A DNA stretch of 64,000 nt, taken from Algivirga pacifica (GTDB lineage: Bacteria; Bacteroidota; Bacteroidia; Cytophagales; Flammeovirgaceae). The notes below the pieces were generated by a model, which saw nothing but the letters and a program-made list of their open reading frames with translations, had not been told where the DNA came from and searched no databases. Below are positions 51,745 through 59,735 of this stretch, one piece after another. Made by a program: the position numbers and the translations under genes. The stretch lies in NCBI RefSeq assembly GCF_039543525.1, contig NZ_BAABJX010000011.1:1-64000 (forward strand), in the 5' to 3' direction. How positions within the stretch are numbered: position 1 is the stretch's first letter; the number at the start of each line of letters is the position of its first letter.

Positions 51745-53004
51745 ATGAAGAAACTATTCTTAATCCTTATCACCCTTATTACACACCTCCCACTTCATGC
51801 CAACTATTTATTGATCCCTATGGATGATACGCAAGAAAATCATCTAAAAGCTTATGGAATCACTTTCTGGGTACTTGAGCAAGAAGAGTCTGCTGAATGG
51901 TTACTCAACTATAAAGGTGGAAGCTTTATGTTTGAATACCTTCAAGCATTTGAAAACGAATTAATCATAAGAGGTGTCAGTTATCAAGTCATTTCCGATG
52001 CCGAGGCCCTTAATATTAAAAAGGCTATCGAAAATCCAGAAGCCAATATGGATGTCATGAAGCTGGAAAAAGCACCTAAGATAGCCGTATACTCTCCTCC
52101 CAACAAACAGCCTTGGGACGATGCAGTCACCTTGGTACTTACCTATGCAGAAATTCCTTATGACATCATTTTTGACGATGATGTCATGACAGAGCAACTT
52201 CCACGCTATGATTGGCTTCACTTACACCACGAAGACTTCACTGGGCAATATGGAAAGTTTTATGCTACCTACGGGCGAGAAGACTGGTATAAAGAAGCTC
52301 AAAGGCAGTTTGAAGAATCTGCCCGTAAACATGGCTTTCAAAAGGTTTCTCAACTAAAGGGGGCTGTGGTCAAAAAGATCCGTAACTTCTGTGCAGGAGG
52401 AGGGTTCTTATTTGCGATGTGTTCCGCCACAGACACCTATGACATTGCCCTTGCTGCAGACGGAGTGGATATCTGTGATTATATGTATGATGGAGACGCT
52501 CCTGACCCTAACGCCCAAAGCAAATTAAATTACAGCAATACATTTGCCTTTGAGGACTTCAAGCTAAAGCTTGACCCTTATCAATACGAATATTCTGAAA
52601 TTGATAATCAGTCTTATGAAAGAGGACTAAGGGAAGGAAATGATTTCTTCAAGTTATTTACCTTCTCTGCCAAATGGGACCCTATTCCAACTATGCTCAC
52701 CCAAAACCATCAAAAACTGATTAAAGGATTTATGGGGCAAACCACTGCATTCAAAAATCATTTGATAAAAAAGGATGTGATTGTTATGGGAGAAAATAAG
52801 GAAGCAAAAGAAGCAAGATATATCCACGGCACCTTTGGTAAAGGCACCTGGACCTTCTACGGAGGACACGACCCAGAGGACTATCGTCACTTCGTAGGAG
52901 AGGAACCAACAGACCTTAACCTCCACCCCAACTCCCCAGGCTATCGTCTTATTCTAAATAACATTCTGTTTCCAGCAGCTAAGAAAAAGAAACAAAAAAC
53001 CTGA
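51745..53004 (+). CDS. Exported protein with glutamine-amidotransferase-like fold
   Basis: A 419-residue protein with a signal peptide (about 1-19, ending LPLHA). It starts with LLIPMDDTQENHLKAYGI and has YSPPNKQPWDDAVTLVLTYAEIPYDIIFDDDV, WLHLHHEDFTGQYGKFYA, then NFCAGGGFLFAMCSATDTYDIAL, and ends HGTFGKGTWTFYGGHDPEDYRH. The Gly-rich loop followed by MCSATDT looks like the nucleophile-elbow region of a class I amidotransferase/PfpI-like fold. Close relatives in Cytophagales are often called asparagine synthetase B in databases, but neither the glutaminase Cys at the N-terminus nor the ATP-binding SGGxDS is present, so that name is not supported. Its real function is unknown. Its stop codon abuts that of the convergent FUSC gene (shared TGATCA). 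Confidence 0.8.
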   Translation: MKKLFLILITLITHLPLHANYLLIPMDDTQENHLKAYGITFWVLEQEESAEWLLNYKGGSFMFEYLQAFENELIIRGVSYQVISDAEALNIKKAIENPEANMDVMKLEKAPKIAVYSPPNKQPWDDAVTLVLTYAEIPYDIIFDDDVMTEQLPRYDWLHLHHEDFTGQYGKFYATYGREDWYKEAQRQFEESARKHGFQKVSQLKGAVVKKIRNFCAGGGFLFAMCSATDTYDIALAADGVDICDYMYDGDAPDPNAQSKLNYSNTFAFEDFKLKLDPYQYEYSEIDNQSYERGLREGNDFFKLFTFSAKWDPIPTMLTQNHQKLIKGFMGQTTAFKNHLIKKDVIVMGENKEAKEARYIHGTFGKGTWTFYGGHDPEDYRHFVGEEPTDLNLHPNSPGYRLILNNILFPAAKKKKQKT

Positions 53005-55260
53005 TCAATTTCTTCGGGGCTCTTTATTCTCATAAAGGGCCCCTATTTTTTGGGAAATGAAAAGTAAGTCCTCCACATTTTCAAAGATATACCTCAACTG
53101 ATCCCTGATTAGAGACAGGTCATGAGATTTCTTTTTAACACTTTCCTCAGGCATTTCTCCAGTATTCAATTCTCCCCATCGTAACTCTAGCAATCGCTCC
53201 ACTTCTCCTGAAAACTCTCGTAACTGGCTCCCTCTCTCCCCCGCCAATACGTTTCCTTGAGCATCCCCACGTAGATATTGAAGAGAAAGCTGTAAGGAAT
53301 CTGTCACCTCCTGCTTTAACTTATCAAGAATACTCAACTGATACCTCCCCCTTAAACGAGGACCATAAATCGCCAAGGTAGCAATATGAGCAGCCAAGGA
53401 CTGATTAATGACAACAAAGTCATACGTTAAGGACGTAAAGGTCTTGTTCCTTGACGGCTCTTTCAATAAACCCTGAAAAGCGGACATCAGATTAGTGATA
53501 TGAATATGTACATCTTTTCGTCTGAGCTTATATTCCTCTGAGGAACTCTCCTTATCGCTATAGAAGTTAACTACAGCTTCAAAATAATTGATATTGGCTT
53601 GTACCCCTAAAAGCATAAACTCCTTTAACCGGAGGTGTGTCCAATTAGGAAGAATAAAATAATTGGCTAACCAAGCTATTCCTCCTCCCAGAAGGCTATT
53701 CTCTATACGTACTGAGGCCAAGTATACAGAAGAAGTATTTCCTAAGTAGAAAAGCCATAATACAAAGGGAGTAATAAATATAACCCCCAAGGTATAGTTG
53801 TAACTTAAAAAGGAGAAAGTACCCCATGTCGTAAATACCACTAAGAAAATAATCAACTCTTCTGGAGGGTTCCATTGCATCATAAAAATAGCCACCACGC
53901 CTCCTATGACAGTTCCCAACACCCTCTGTAAGCTTCTTTGTTTTGTAGTACTGTAATCTGGCTTCAGAATAACAACAATAGTCAATACCACCCAATATCC
54001 CTGTTCCAAATGGAGCAGCATACTCAGCAAGTATCCCAGACACACAGAAATTGCTAAACGAATACTATGCCTGAAATAGGCGGACTTCAAGTTGAAGTTC
54101 ATCGCCCATCTCGTCCACCCTATATTACTTTTAGGCAAGAAGTAAGATAAATCCATAACTCCCGTCTCTAGCTCCAGATCTCTATCCTCCAAGGCCGTAT
54201 AGCGACTTGTTTGCTCTACCAACCTGTGTAAATACTTACAGTTCCTGAGAATATTATTAAGGGCCACAAAATAAGATATATTCTCTTGTGTCAACGTTTG
54301 TCCTTTCAAGCGTTTTACTGCCTCATCCAATGCTTCTATCAAAGATTTGGTTTTCTCTTTCTGATAAACAAATTGTTTTTGAGCGGACACCGCCTGTCCT
54401 AAAGCCTGCACCTCACTCCCTAAATGCTCTAGTAAATCCTGATAATAAGTCAACACATGATATTCCCTAAAAAACCGATAAAGCTCATCGTAAGAATAAT
54501 GCTTGGCCATGGAAGCCTCAAATATATCTACCGTATTCCGTAGGATATGTACCAATGCACGTCCTACTCTGGAGGTTCCTTCTATTGCTGAGCGCCTCCC
54601 CAGCAAAAGTTCACGACTACCTTGTTGCTGACGAGCTACTTCTACCTCCTGGTCAATTAACTCCCGAATGATCTGCTCCTTGAATTTACTTTCTCCAAAT
54701 AAGGTTGATTTTAAAATCAAATACTTCCCTACCTCTTCAACACTGGCTCCTAACGTCTGCTGTGCAACACGATAAGGACTAATACGCCAAAAAAACAAAG
54801 CCATAAGCATATACCAAACCCCTCCGCACAACATGTAGGAAGAAAAGATAAAGGCGCCTGTCACATCATTCACCTGCGACAAAGAAAACGTAGCACCGAT
54901 CAAAGCTGCATTACCTATATTAGCTGCTCGTCCACCAAAAAGGGCAAACATCCCAAAGAAAAAACTCAATATGAATAAAAGAATCAGCAACGGAACGGCA
55001 TAAGGAGTCAATATACCTACAGCAACACTCACCAAAAACAAATACAGGTTGGCGAATGAAAGTCCTCTTAGTTTTTGTGCAAATGACCCTGCTGTGTCAG
55101 AAAGGCCTATTGCAATAACTCCCAAGGCTATATTCACTCCTATATCCAAAGTTCCTTGATAAAAACACCAAACCAATGGTCCTGCTATCGCCAAGGCCAT
55201 ACGAGCCCCAAAATTAAAATACCTGGTATGCAAAAATTGTTGTGCTGACTGTCTGTTCAT
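53005..55260 (-). CDS. FUSC/YccS-family inner-membrane protein
   Basis: A 751-residue protein with two membrane blocks (about 15-165 and 395-545) separated and followed by helical soluble regions, as in YccS/YhfK and aromatic-acid exporters. The second block has the family hallmark EQGYWVVLTIVVILKPDYSTTKQRSLQRVLGTVIGGVVA. It probably exports a small acidic or aromatic compound; substrate unknown. No membrane-fusion or outer-membrane partner is adjacent, so it may act alone at the inner membrane. Its C-terminal coding sequence contains the terminator hairpin of the convergent gene. Confidence 0.9.
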   Translation of the reverse strand: MNRQSAQQFLHTRYFNFGARMALAIAGPLVWCFYQGTLDIGVNIALGVIAIGLSDTAGSFAQKLRGLSFANLYLFLVSVAVGILTPYAVPLLILLFILSFFFGMFALFGGRAANIGNAALIGATFSLSQVNDVTGAFIFSSYMLCGGVWYMLMALFFWRISPYRVAQQTLGASVEEVGKYLILKSTLFGESKFKEQIIRELIDQEVEVARQQQGSRELLLGRRSAIEGTSRVGRALVHILRNTVDIFEASMAKHYSYDELYRFFREYHVLTYYQDLLEHLGSEVQALGQAVSAQKQFVYQKEKTKSLIEALDEAVKRLKGQTLTQENISYFVALNNILRNCKYLHRLVEQTSRYTALEDRDLELETGVMDLSYFLPKSNIGWTRWAMNFNLKSAYFRHSIRLAISVCLGYLLSMLLHLEQGYWVVLTIVVILKPDYSTTKQRSLQRVLGTVIGGVVAIFMMQWNPPEELIIFLVVFTTWGTFSFLSYNYTLGVIFITPFVLWLFYLGNTSSVYLASVRIENSLLGGGIAWLANYFILPNWTHLRLKEFMLLGVQANINYFEAVVNFYSDKESSSEEYKLRRKDVHIHITNLMSAFQGLLKEPSRNKTFTSLTYDFVVINQSLAAHIATLAIYGPRLRGRYQLSILDKLKQEVTDSLQLSLQYLRGDAQGNVLAGERGSQLREFSGEVERLLELRWGELNTGEMPEESVKKKSHDLSLIRDQLRYIFENVEDLLFISQKIGALYENKEPRRN
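53016..53051 (+). terminator. Terminator of the 51745 gene embedded in the opposing gene
   Basis: GGGGCTCTTTAT pairs with ATAAAGGGCCCC (12 bp, one mismatch) and is followed on the plus strand by TATTTTTT. It encodes the last residues of the FUSC protein on the other strand (GALYENKEPRR), so one sequence serves as both coding tail and terminator. Confidence 0.75.
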
Positions 55261-55511
55261 CTATTATTCGCTATTTTTTACAAGCGCGACTTCTTTGATT
55301 AAAAAAATATTTACTGCTCGCTATCACAATAAATACCTTCTTTTTGCTGTACACTACTTCTTTCACTCTAAAGTAATAGGTTGAAGCTTATTAAAACAAA
55401 GACTTCTGTCAAGGCCCTCTTTCTTTGTATTAAAAGGTTTATAATTTTACCTTTATTTAGACCTTATTGTATAAAACGGCCTTCATGGTCATGAATTTCA
55501 TCCGAGACTAT
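55261..55511. other. AT-rich intergenic region upstream of the DUF1697 gene
   Basis: Divergent promoters of FUSC and DUF1697 genes are expected here. TACCTTTA at 55448-55455 is a near match to the -7 motif for the plus strand. Nothing else recognised. Confidence 0.35.
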
Positions 55512-55566
55512 TTAGAGCTTGTTGGGAATGCATCTTCAGATAGAAAATTGCTCTAATCACTTTTTC
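55512..55566. repeat. AGAGCTTGTTgGGAA-family repeat, copy 5 (half element)
   Basis: TTAGAGCTTGTTGGGAATGC...TTCAGATAGAAAATTGCTCTAATCACT resembles the left half of the 163-bp element at 15911, but no right terminal arm is present. It lies directly before the DUF1697 gene and creates a false N-terminal extension. Confidence 0.7.
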
Positions 55567-55599
55567 ACATACGTATTACAAATATTCAAAACGACTAAT

Positions 55600-56139
55600 A
55601 TGAACAAGCATATCGCAATTCTAAGAGGCATTAATGTAGGCGGAAAAAAAAGAATTCTCATGAAGGATCTTAAACTACTAATGGAAGAGTTAGGATTGCA
55701 AAACGTACAAACCTACATACAGAGTGGCAACATTATTTTCCACGCTCCTACGACACAATCCAAAGAAACATTGGAACAGATGCTAGAAACTGCCATACAC
55801 AAACAGTACGGCTTTGAGGTGCCTGTAATTGTCCGTCAACCGCAAGAACTCTTAGACATTGTCAAAAAATTACCCTATAAAGAACACGGGATTGAACACT
55901 TACATCTTACCTTTCTAAAAACTACACCTACAGCAGAAGCTATAGACACATTACATCAACACCCAAAAGGAGGTGATTTGTTTTCTCTCTTGCATCAAGA
56001 AGTCTTTATCTATTGCGAAGGGAAATACCATCAAAGTAAACTCTCCAACCAATTTTTTGAATCTCGCCTTAAAGTAAAGGCAACTACCAGAAACTGGAAA
56101 ACTATCTTAAAGTTAGTCACACTGAGTACCTCCTCATAG
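55600..56139 (+). CDS. DUF1697 family protein
   Basis: A 179-residue DUF1697 protein, beginning with the family signature MNKHIAILRGINVGGKKRI and continuing LQNVQTYIQSGNIIF, VPVIVRQPQELLDIV and TTRNWKTILKL near the C-terminus. No biochemical role is established for the family; it is common as a single cytoplasmic gene. The frame is open upstream to 55519 through the repeat, but ATG 55600 gives the normal family start. Confidence 0.9.
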   Translation: MNKHIAILRGINVGGKKRILMKDLKLLMEELGLQNVQTYIQSGNIIFHAPTTQSKETLEQMLETAIHKQYGFEVPVIVRQPQELLDIVKKLPYKEHGIEHLHLTFLKTTPTAEAIDTLHQHPKGGDLFSLLHQEVFIYCEGKYHQSKLSNQFFESRLKVKATTRNWKTILKLVTLSTSS

Positions 56140-56385
56140 TTTGCTACTATTTTCATAATAAGGGTATTCCCGTTGATGAGCGATAATAAAAACAGTTATT
56201 CATTCTAAAATGGAATAGAAATTGTAATATATTTTTATTTCATATTTCAATTTCTATTTTTACACCTACAAAAAAATAGAACAACAGTGTTTGTAATCCG
56301 ATAAGATACTTTTCAAGTAACTGCGTAAACGCAAAATAATCCAAACAAACGATTTACACCTTACAACCTCAAAAGCAGTTTAAAC

Positions 56386-56760
56386 ATGTTAAATTTGACC
56401 CTGAAAGAAACCAACACAACTCCGTATGTGAGATTCCACACTTCTGGAAAACTAGAAATTAGCGGTAAATCGCTACCTGACATTGCAGCGATATTCTATG
56501 ACCCTATTCTTGAATGGATAGAAGACTACTGTCAGCAACTTCCTAATGAAACCAAAATCACCATAGGGCTGAGTTACCTTAATACTGCTACAATGCACTA
56601 CATAAAGGAGATTATCATTCACCTCGCTGAAGCTTATGAAGACAAACCGGGTAAGCTACATATTATATGGGAAATCGATGAGGAGGATGAAGACCTTATG
56701 GAATTGGTCGATATATTTCAATCATTATTGTCTATTAAAATCAAAACCGTGCTACTGTAG
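56386..56760 (+). CDS. SiaC-like regulatory phosphoprotein (DUF1987)
   Basis: A 124-residue protein matching the DUF1987/SiaC family (TPYVRFHTSGKLEISGKSLP at 13-32; LSYLNTATMHYIKEIIIHLAE at 60-80). In Pseudomonas, SiaC is phosphorylated by SiaB on a Thr in the equivalent YLNT region and dephosphorylated by the SpoIIE-type phosphatase SiaA to tune c-di-GMP and aggregation. Here no siaB or diguanylate cyclase is adjacent, but a SpoIIE phosphatase with membrane sensor lies at 46.7 kb. The target Thr is probably within NTAT. Its stop codon leads directly into a heptamer array. Confidence 0.88.
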   Translation: MLNLTLKETNTTPYVRFHTSGKLEISGKSLPDIAAIFYDPILEWIEDYCQQLPNETKITIGLSYLNTATMHYIKEIIIHLAEAYEDKPGKLHIIWEIDEEDEDLMELVDIFQSLLSIKIKTVLL

Positions 56761-56762
56761 TT

Positions 56763-56838
56763 AGAAAGGAGAAAGGAGAAAGGAGAAAGGAGAAATTTAA
56801 CTACTTTATACCTCTTACCTTTTACCTCTTACCTTAAG
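56763..56838. repeat. AGAAAGG and CCTCTTA heptamer arrays after the siaC-like stop
   Basis: Four copies of AGAAAGG plus AGAAAT start 2 bp after the stop codon. After a short gap come CTTTATA, CCTCTTA, CCTTTTA, CCTCTTA, CCTTAAG. The two sides are partly complementary (purine versus pyrimidine). A classic terminator follows. Confidence 0.85.
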
Positions 56839-56845
56839 ATATAAA

Positions 56846-56878
56846 GACCGCTCCCTGAAACAGGGAGCGGTCTCCTTT
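56846..56878. terminator. Bidirectional terminator between siaC-like gene and glycogen synthase
   Basis: GACCGCTCCCTG AAA CAGGGAGCGGTC: a perfect 12-bp GC-rich stem with a 3-nt loop followed by CTCCTTTT. Located between convergent genes. The opposite flank is A-rich, so it could serve both. Confidence 0.88.
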
Positions 56879-57083
56879 TATAACAATTAAACCAAATAAT
56901 CCTTTATAAACCGTCTGAAATGTCGAAAACAGTACGATTTATTAATAGCCAACAGTTCAAATATAATCTTTTCCCTTGAGGGTCAAAGGGGTATTCGATT
57001 AACACATATTATTAAACGATAAACAAGGTATTTTCTTCGTTAACATGTATTAACCACCCCTGATAAACTTCAACCGGTTGCGG

Positions 57084-58964
57084 TTAGACTACTTTAAAAT
57101 CTCCCTTGGCCACATGCATGGCACGTATATATGCCTTCACATAATATTTCTCCAATTCCTCCCAGTCAAAATGTTTTGAAGAACGTTCTGTTGCACTTCT
57201 CAGGTCAATACGCTCTCTACTATTCATCGTAACAGCCTTGAACATCGCATCTGCCAACTCATCCGCAGAGGCGCTATAATTACCATGTCGTCTCTTGATC
57301 ACATGAATACCATCATAATCTCTCTTGTTCAATGCACTGGCTACATAATCACCAAAACCAGCATAATCACTGGTAATCGCCGGAACACCACTTGCTATAC
57401 ACTCCAATGGTGTATACCCCCAAGGCTCGTAATAACTAGGGAATACCCCTAGGTGACACCCTCTCACAAATTCATCATACTCCATTCCAAACAGTGGATT
57501 AATAGAAGAGACAAAATCAGGGTGATATACAATTTTCACACGATCATGGGCATTATTAACCATATCACTGGATCTAAGGAAATGTAAAATTTCATCCGAC
57601 TGATCATCTTGTAGATTGTGCGTCACCACGGGCGGCAAATTATTCACCCTCCATGATTGCACCGTTCTTCTCAATCGAAGCTTCATATCCTCGTCAATCA
57701 TGTCATTGACATTAGGGAAATTATACCCCCTTCCCATCGTCACGTTATAAAATAACTTATCGCCTATTTCTTGCTGTATTTTATCTACGGCCTTTCTTAC
57801 TTGTCCCATAACCGCTCGGGACTGCATGACCTGTGGATTGATAGAATAATATGGACGTTTGGTAATAAAGAACATCACGACCGTTTTATCGATCCCATGT
57901 TGCTTCATCTTATAGTTCAAACGACTAAGTGCCTCCAATGTAAGGTCGAAGCCTTTATTTTTATATTCGTAGCGTCCAGAAGTGAAAAAGTATAAGGTAT
58001 TTTCCAAGTCAAAACTATAACTCTGGAAGAAGTGTCCCATCACAAACTCATGGATCTTTCTCTTGTACTGTAAATGTAAATTTTGAAGCGTATGCATGGC
58101 TTCAAAACGATTTACATTAAATCCATTGGGTAAAATCTCATCAACTTCTCTACCCAATAAATACTGACATTCATTAGCAGTGACCTTACTTACCGTTGTA
58201 AATACATGTGAGCCATGAGCCGCTGCTCTCTCAATACTTACTTCCGGTTTGATATTATAATGATCTGCCCAATAGTCCCACTGGTATTCTCCCCGAATCA
58301 ATCGGTTATAAAAGTTGGGATCATTCATCGCTAGATACCTACCCAAGATTGTTGCATGAGTCGTAAATACCGTAATAATAGGAATCTCTCTTCTACGGAG
58401 TTCAGGAATTGACAACCCTACCATCCACTCATGAAAATGAGCAATAACATTACGGTTGTAGTTATTGACCTTTGCAACAAAGCCCAAAAAGGCCGTCACT
58501 TGCTCCGATAACATTAATACCTGATCTAATAAAGGATTTTTATCTCCCGTAGGGATTTTGTGACTTTCCCAGATGCTTTTCTTGATTTCAGAAAGTTTCC
58601 ACCCTTCATTCCAGGGGTTGAAAAGTACCACCTTAGGTCTGCCCGGTACAAGCCAATGCCCATAGTGCACCTCATAACCTTTGGCTCTCATCTCCCGCAC
58701 TGCTTTACTAATCAAGTCATCACCCGTATCGGCTATCACTTCAAAGCCTGCTAGAGTATTTTCCGCAATGTAAGGTCCTACCATACAGTAGTTCTCATGC
58801 CCCCAACGACTTACAGATGTTGGCGCTTTAGAACGAATTACCGTATGAATTCCCCCTACCTGATTACAGACTTCCCAAGCGATTTCAATAACTACATTTT
58901 TTTTCACGTCTTTTTGTGATATTGACAAAAGTGGATCATCTTCTTTGAAAAGGTATGACGTCAT
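57084..58964 (-). CDS. GT3-type glycogen synthase
   Basis: A 626-residue glycogen synthase of the eukaryote-like GT3 family, adding glucose from UDP-glucose to glycogen. Near the N-terminus, VVIEIAWEVCNQVGGIHTVIRSKA carries the Gly-rich donor-binding start. Later come HEWMVGLSIPELRRREI, VFTTHATILGRYLA, ILPNGFNVNRF, FFTSGRYEYKNKGFDLTLEAL and, near the C-terminus, GVFPSYYEPWGYTPLECIASGVPAITSDYAGFG with the catalytic Glu region. GT3 enzymes are normally found in fungi and animals, but are usual in many Bacteroidota in place of GlgA. Full length. No other glycogen gene is adjacent. Confidence 0.94.
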   Translation of the reverse strand: MTSYLFKEDDPLLSISQKDVKKNVVIEIAWEVCNQVGGIHTVIRSKAPTSVSRWGHENYCMVGPYIAENTLAGFEVIADTGDDLISKAVREMRAKGYEVHYGHWLVPGRPKVVLFNPWNEGWKLSEIKKSIWESHKIPTGDKNPLLDQVLMLSEQVTAFLGFVAKVNNYNRNVIAHFHEWMVGLSIPELRRREIPIITVFTTHATILGRYLAMNDPNFYNRLIRGEYQWDYWADHYNIKPEVSIERAAAHGSHVFTTVSKVTANECQYLLGREVDEILPNGFNVNRFEAMHTLQNLHLQYKRKIHEFVMGHFFQSYSFDLENTLYFFTSGRYEYKNKGFDLTLEALSRLNYKMKQHGIDKTVVMFFITKRPYYSINPQVMQSRAVMGQVRKAVDKIQQEIGDKLFYNVTMGRGYNFPNVNDMIDEDMKLRLRRTVQSWRVNNLPPVVTHNLQDDQSDEILHFLRSSDMVNNAHDRVKIVYHPDFVSSINPLFGMEYDEFVRGCHLGVFPSYYEPWGYTPLECIASGVPAITSDYAGFGDYVASALNKRDYDGIHVIKRRHGNYSASADELADAMFKAVTMNSRERIDLRSATERSSKHFDWEELEKYYVKAYIRAMHVAKGDFKVV

Positions 58965-59183
58965 TAGGCTTAATTATATTTATTTGAATAATTTAAGGAT
59001 TACTATTCTTTTATACACAACTAAAGAAAAAAGTAGGATTTTTACCAAGTTTAGTACAAAAAACTCTCTATATTTCACCTAACACCAAAGTCAACCAAAC
59101 GTAATAAATCAATAGAAAATACACTTTTGAAACCCTTTTTTAAAAACTTACGTACACAAACAATGTGTTAACACACATCTTAT
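58965..59183. other. AT-rich divergent region between glycogen synthase and YbjN gene
   Basis: About 220 bp before repeat copy 6. Contains the palindrome TGTGTTAACACA at 59164-59175, which might be an operator. No promoter consensus or RNA was recognised. Confidence 0.35.
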
Positions 59184-59219
59184 TAAGAGCCTATTTGAAA
59201 CACTGATTCAGACAAGCTC
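59184..59219. repeat. AGAGC(CTA)TTTGAAA-family repeat, copy 6
   Basis: AAGAGCCTATTTGAAACACTG followed by ATTCAGACAAGCTCA. Short form closest to copy 4 (45457), upstream of the YbjN-domain gene. Confidence 0.65.
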
Positions 59220-59293
59220 AAAGACAAATAAAACGATAATACCCTAACTCAATTTTAATTTGTCCCATAGGACTTCACTACGATTAAAAACAC

Positions 59294-59683
59294 ATGGAAT
59301 ACCTAGAAAAAGTTAGAAACTACCTGATTGATTTGGGATATGATATCACCAAGGAAGATCCTGAAGAAGAACTATTTATTATTAACAATGAGGACAATGG
59401 TCTTCTCAATGTCATTATTGACTGCGAGTTTCCTATTCTAATTATTGAAGCATTTTTAATGGATCTACCGAGTGGAGACCAAGATGTTTACAAAAAATTA
59501 CTAATCAAAAACCGAGAAATTGTTCATGGAGCTTTTGTTTTGAATGAAGAGGGTAATAAGCTTTTATTCCGTGATACCCTGCAACTAGAGAACCTAGACC
59601 AAAATGAACTAGAAGGTTCCTTAAATTCCCTGGCTCTTCTTTTGACAGAGTATTACAGTGAATTATTAGCTTTTTCGAAGTAA
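59294..59683 (+). CDS. YbjN-domain protein
   Basis: A 129-residue acidic cytoplasmic protein with the YbjN fold pattern: a helix (MEYLEKVRNYLIDLGYDITK), strands (EELFIINNEDNGLLNVIIDC, PILIIEAFLMDLP), then VYKKLLIKNREIVHGAFVLNEEGNKLLFRDTLQ. YbjN-like proteins are implicated in stress tolerance and as type III-chaperone-like folds. It lies 52 bp before a pspA-like gene on the same strand, a pairing that recurs in bacteria and suggests a role in the membrane-stress response. Confidence 0.88.
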   Translation: MEYLEKVRNYLIDLGYDITKEDPEEELFIINNEDNGLLNVIIDCEFPILIIEAFLMDLPSGDQDVYKKLLIKNREIVHGAFVLNEEGNKLLFRDTLQLENLDQNELEGSLNSLALLLTEYYSELLAFSK

Positions 59684-59703
59684 ACAGCGTAATAAATATT
59701 CCC

Positions 59704-59711
59704 TAATTTTG
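59704..59711 (+). promoter_or_regulatory. Bacteroidota -7 promoter motif TAATTTTG
   Basis: A TAnnTTTG match 25 bp before the pspA-like start, in the gap after the YbjN gene. It suggests a second promoter for pspA alone. No -33 box seen. Confidence 0.4.
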
Positions 59712-59735
59712 ATACTACACTTATAACAATAAAAT

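Noticed and set aside
51745..53004. Asparagine synthetase B
   Set aside because: Neither the N-terminal glutaminase Cys nor the SGGxDS ATP loop is present, and the protein has a signal peptide.
53696..54043. 115-codon frame on the minus strand within the FUSC gene
   Set aside because: It is an alternative frame of a well-supported 751-residue membrane protein; its apparent hydrophobicity comes from shifted codons.
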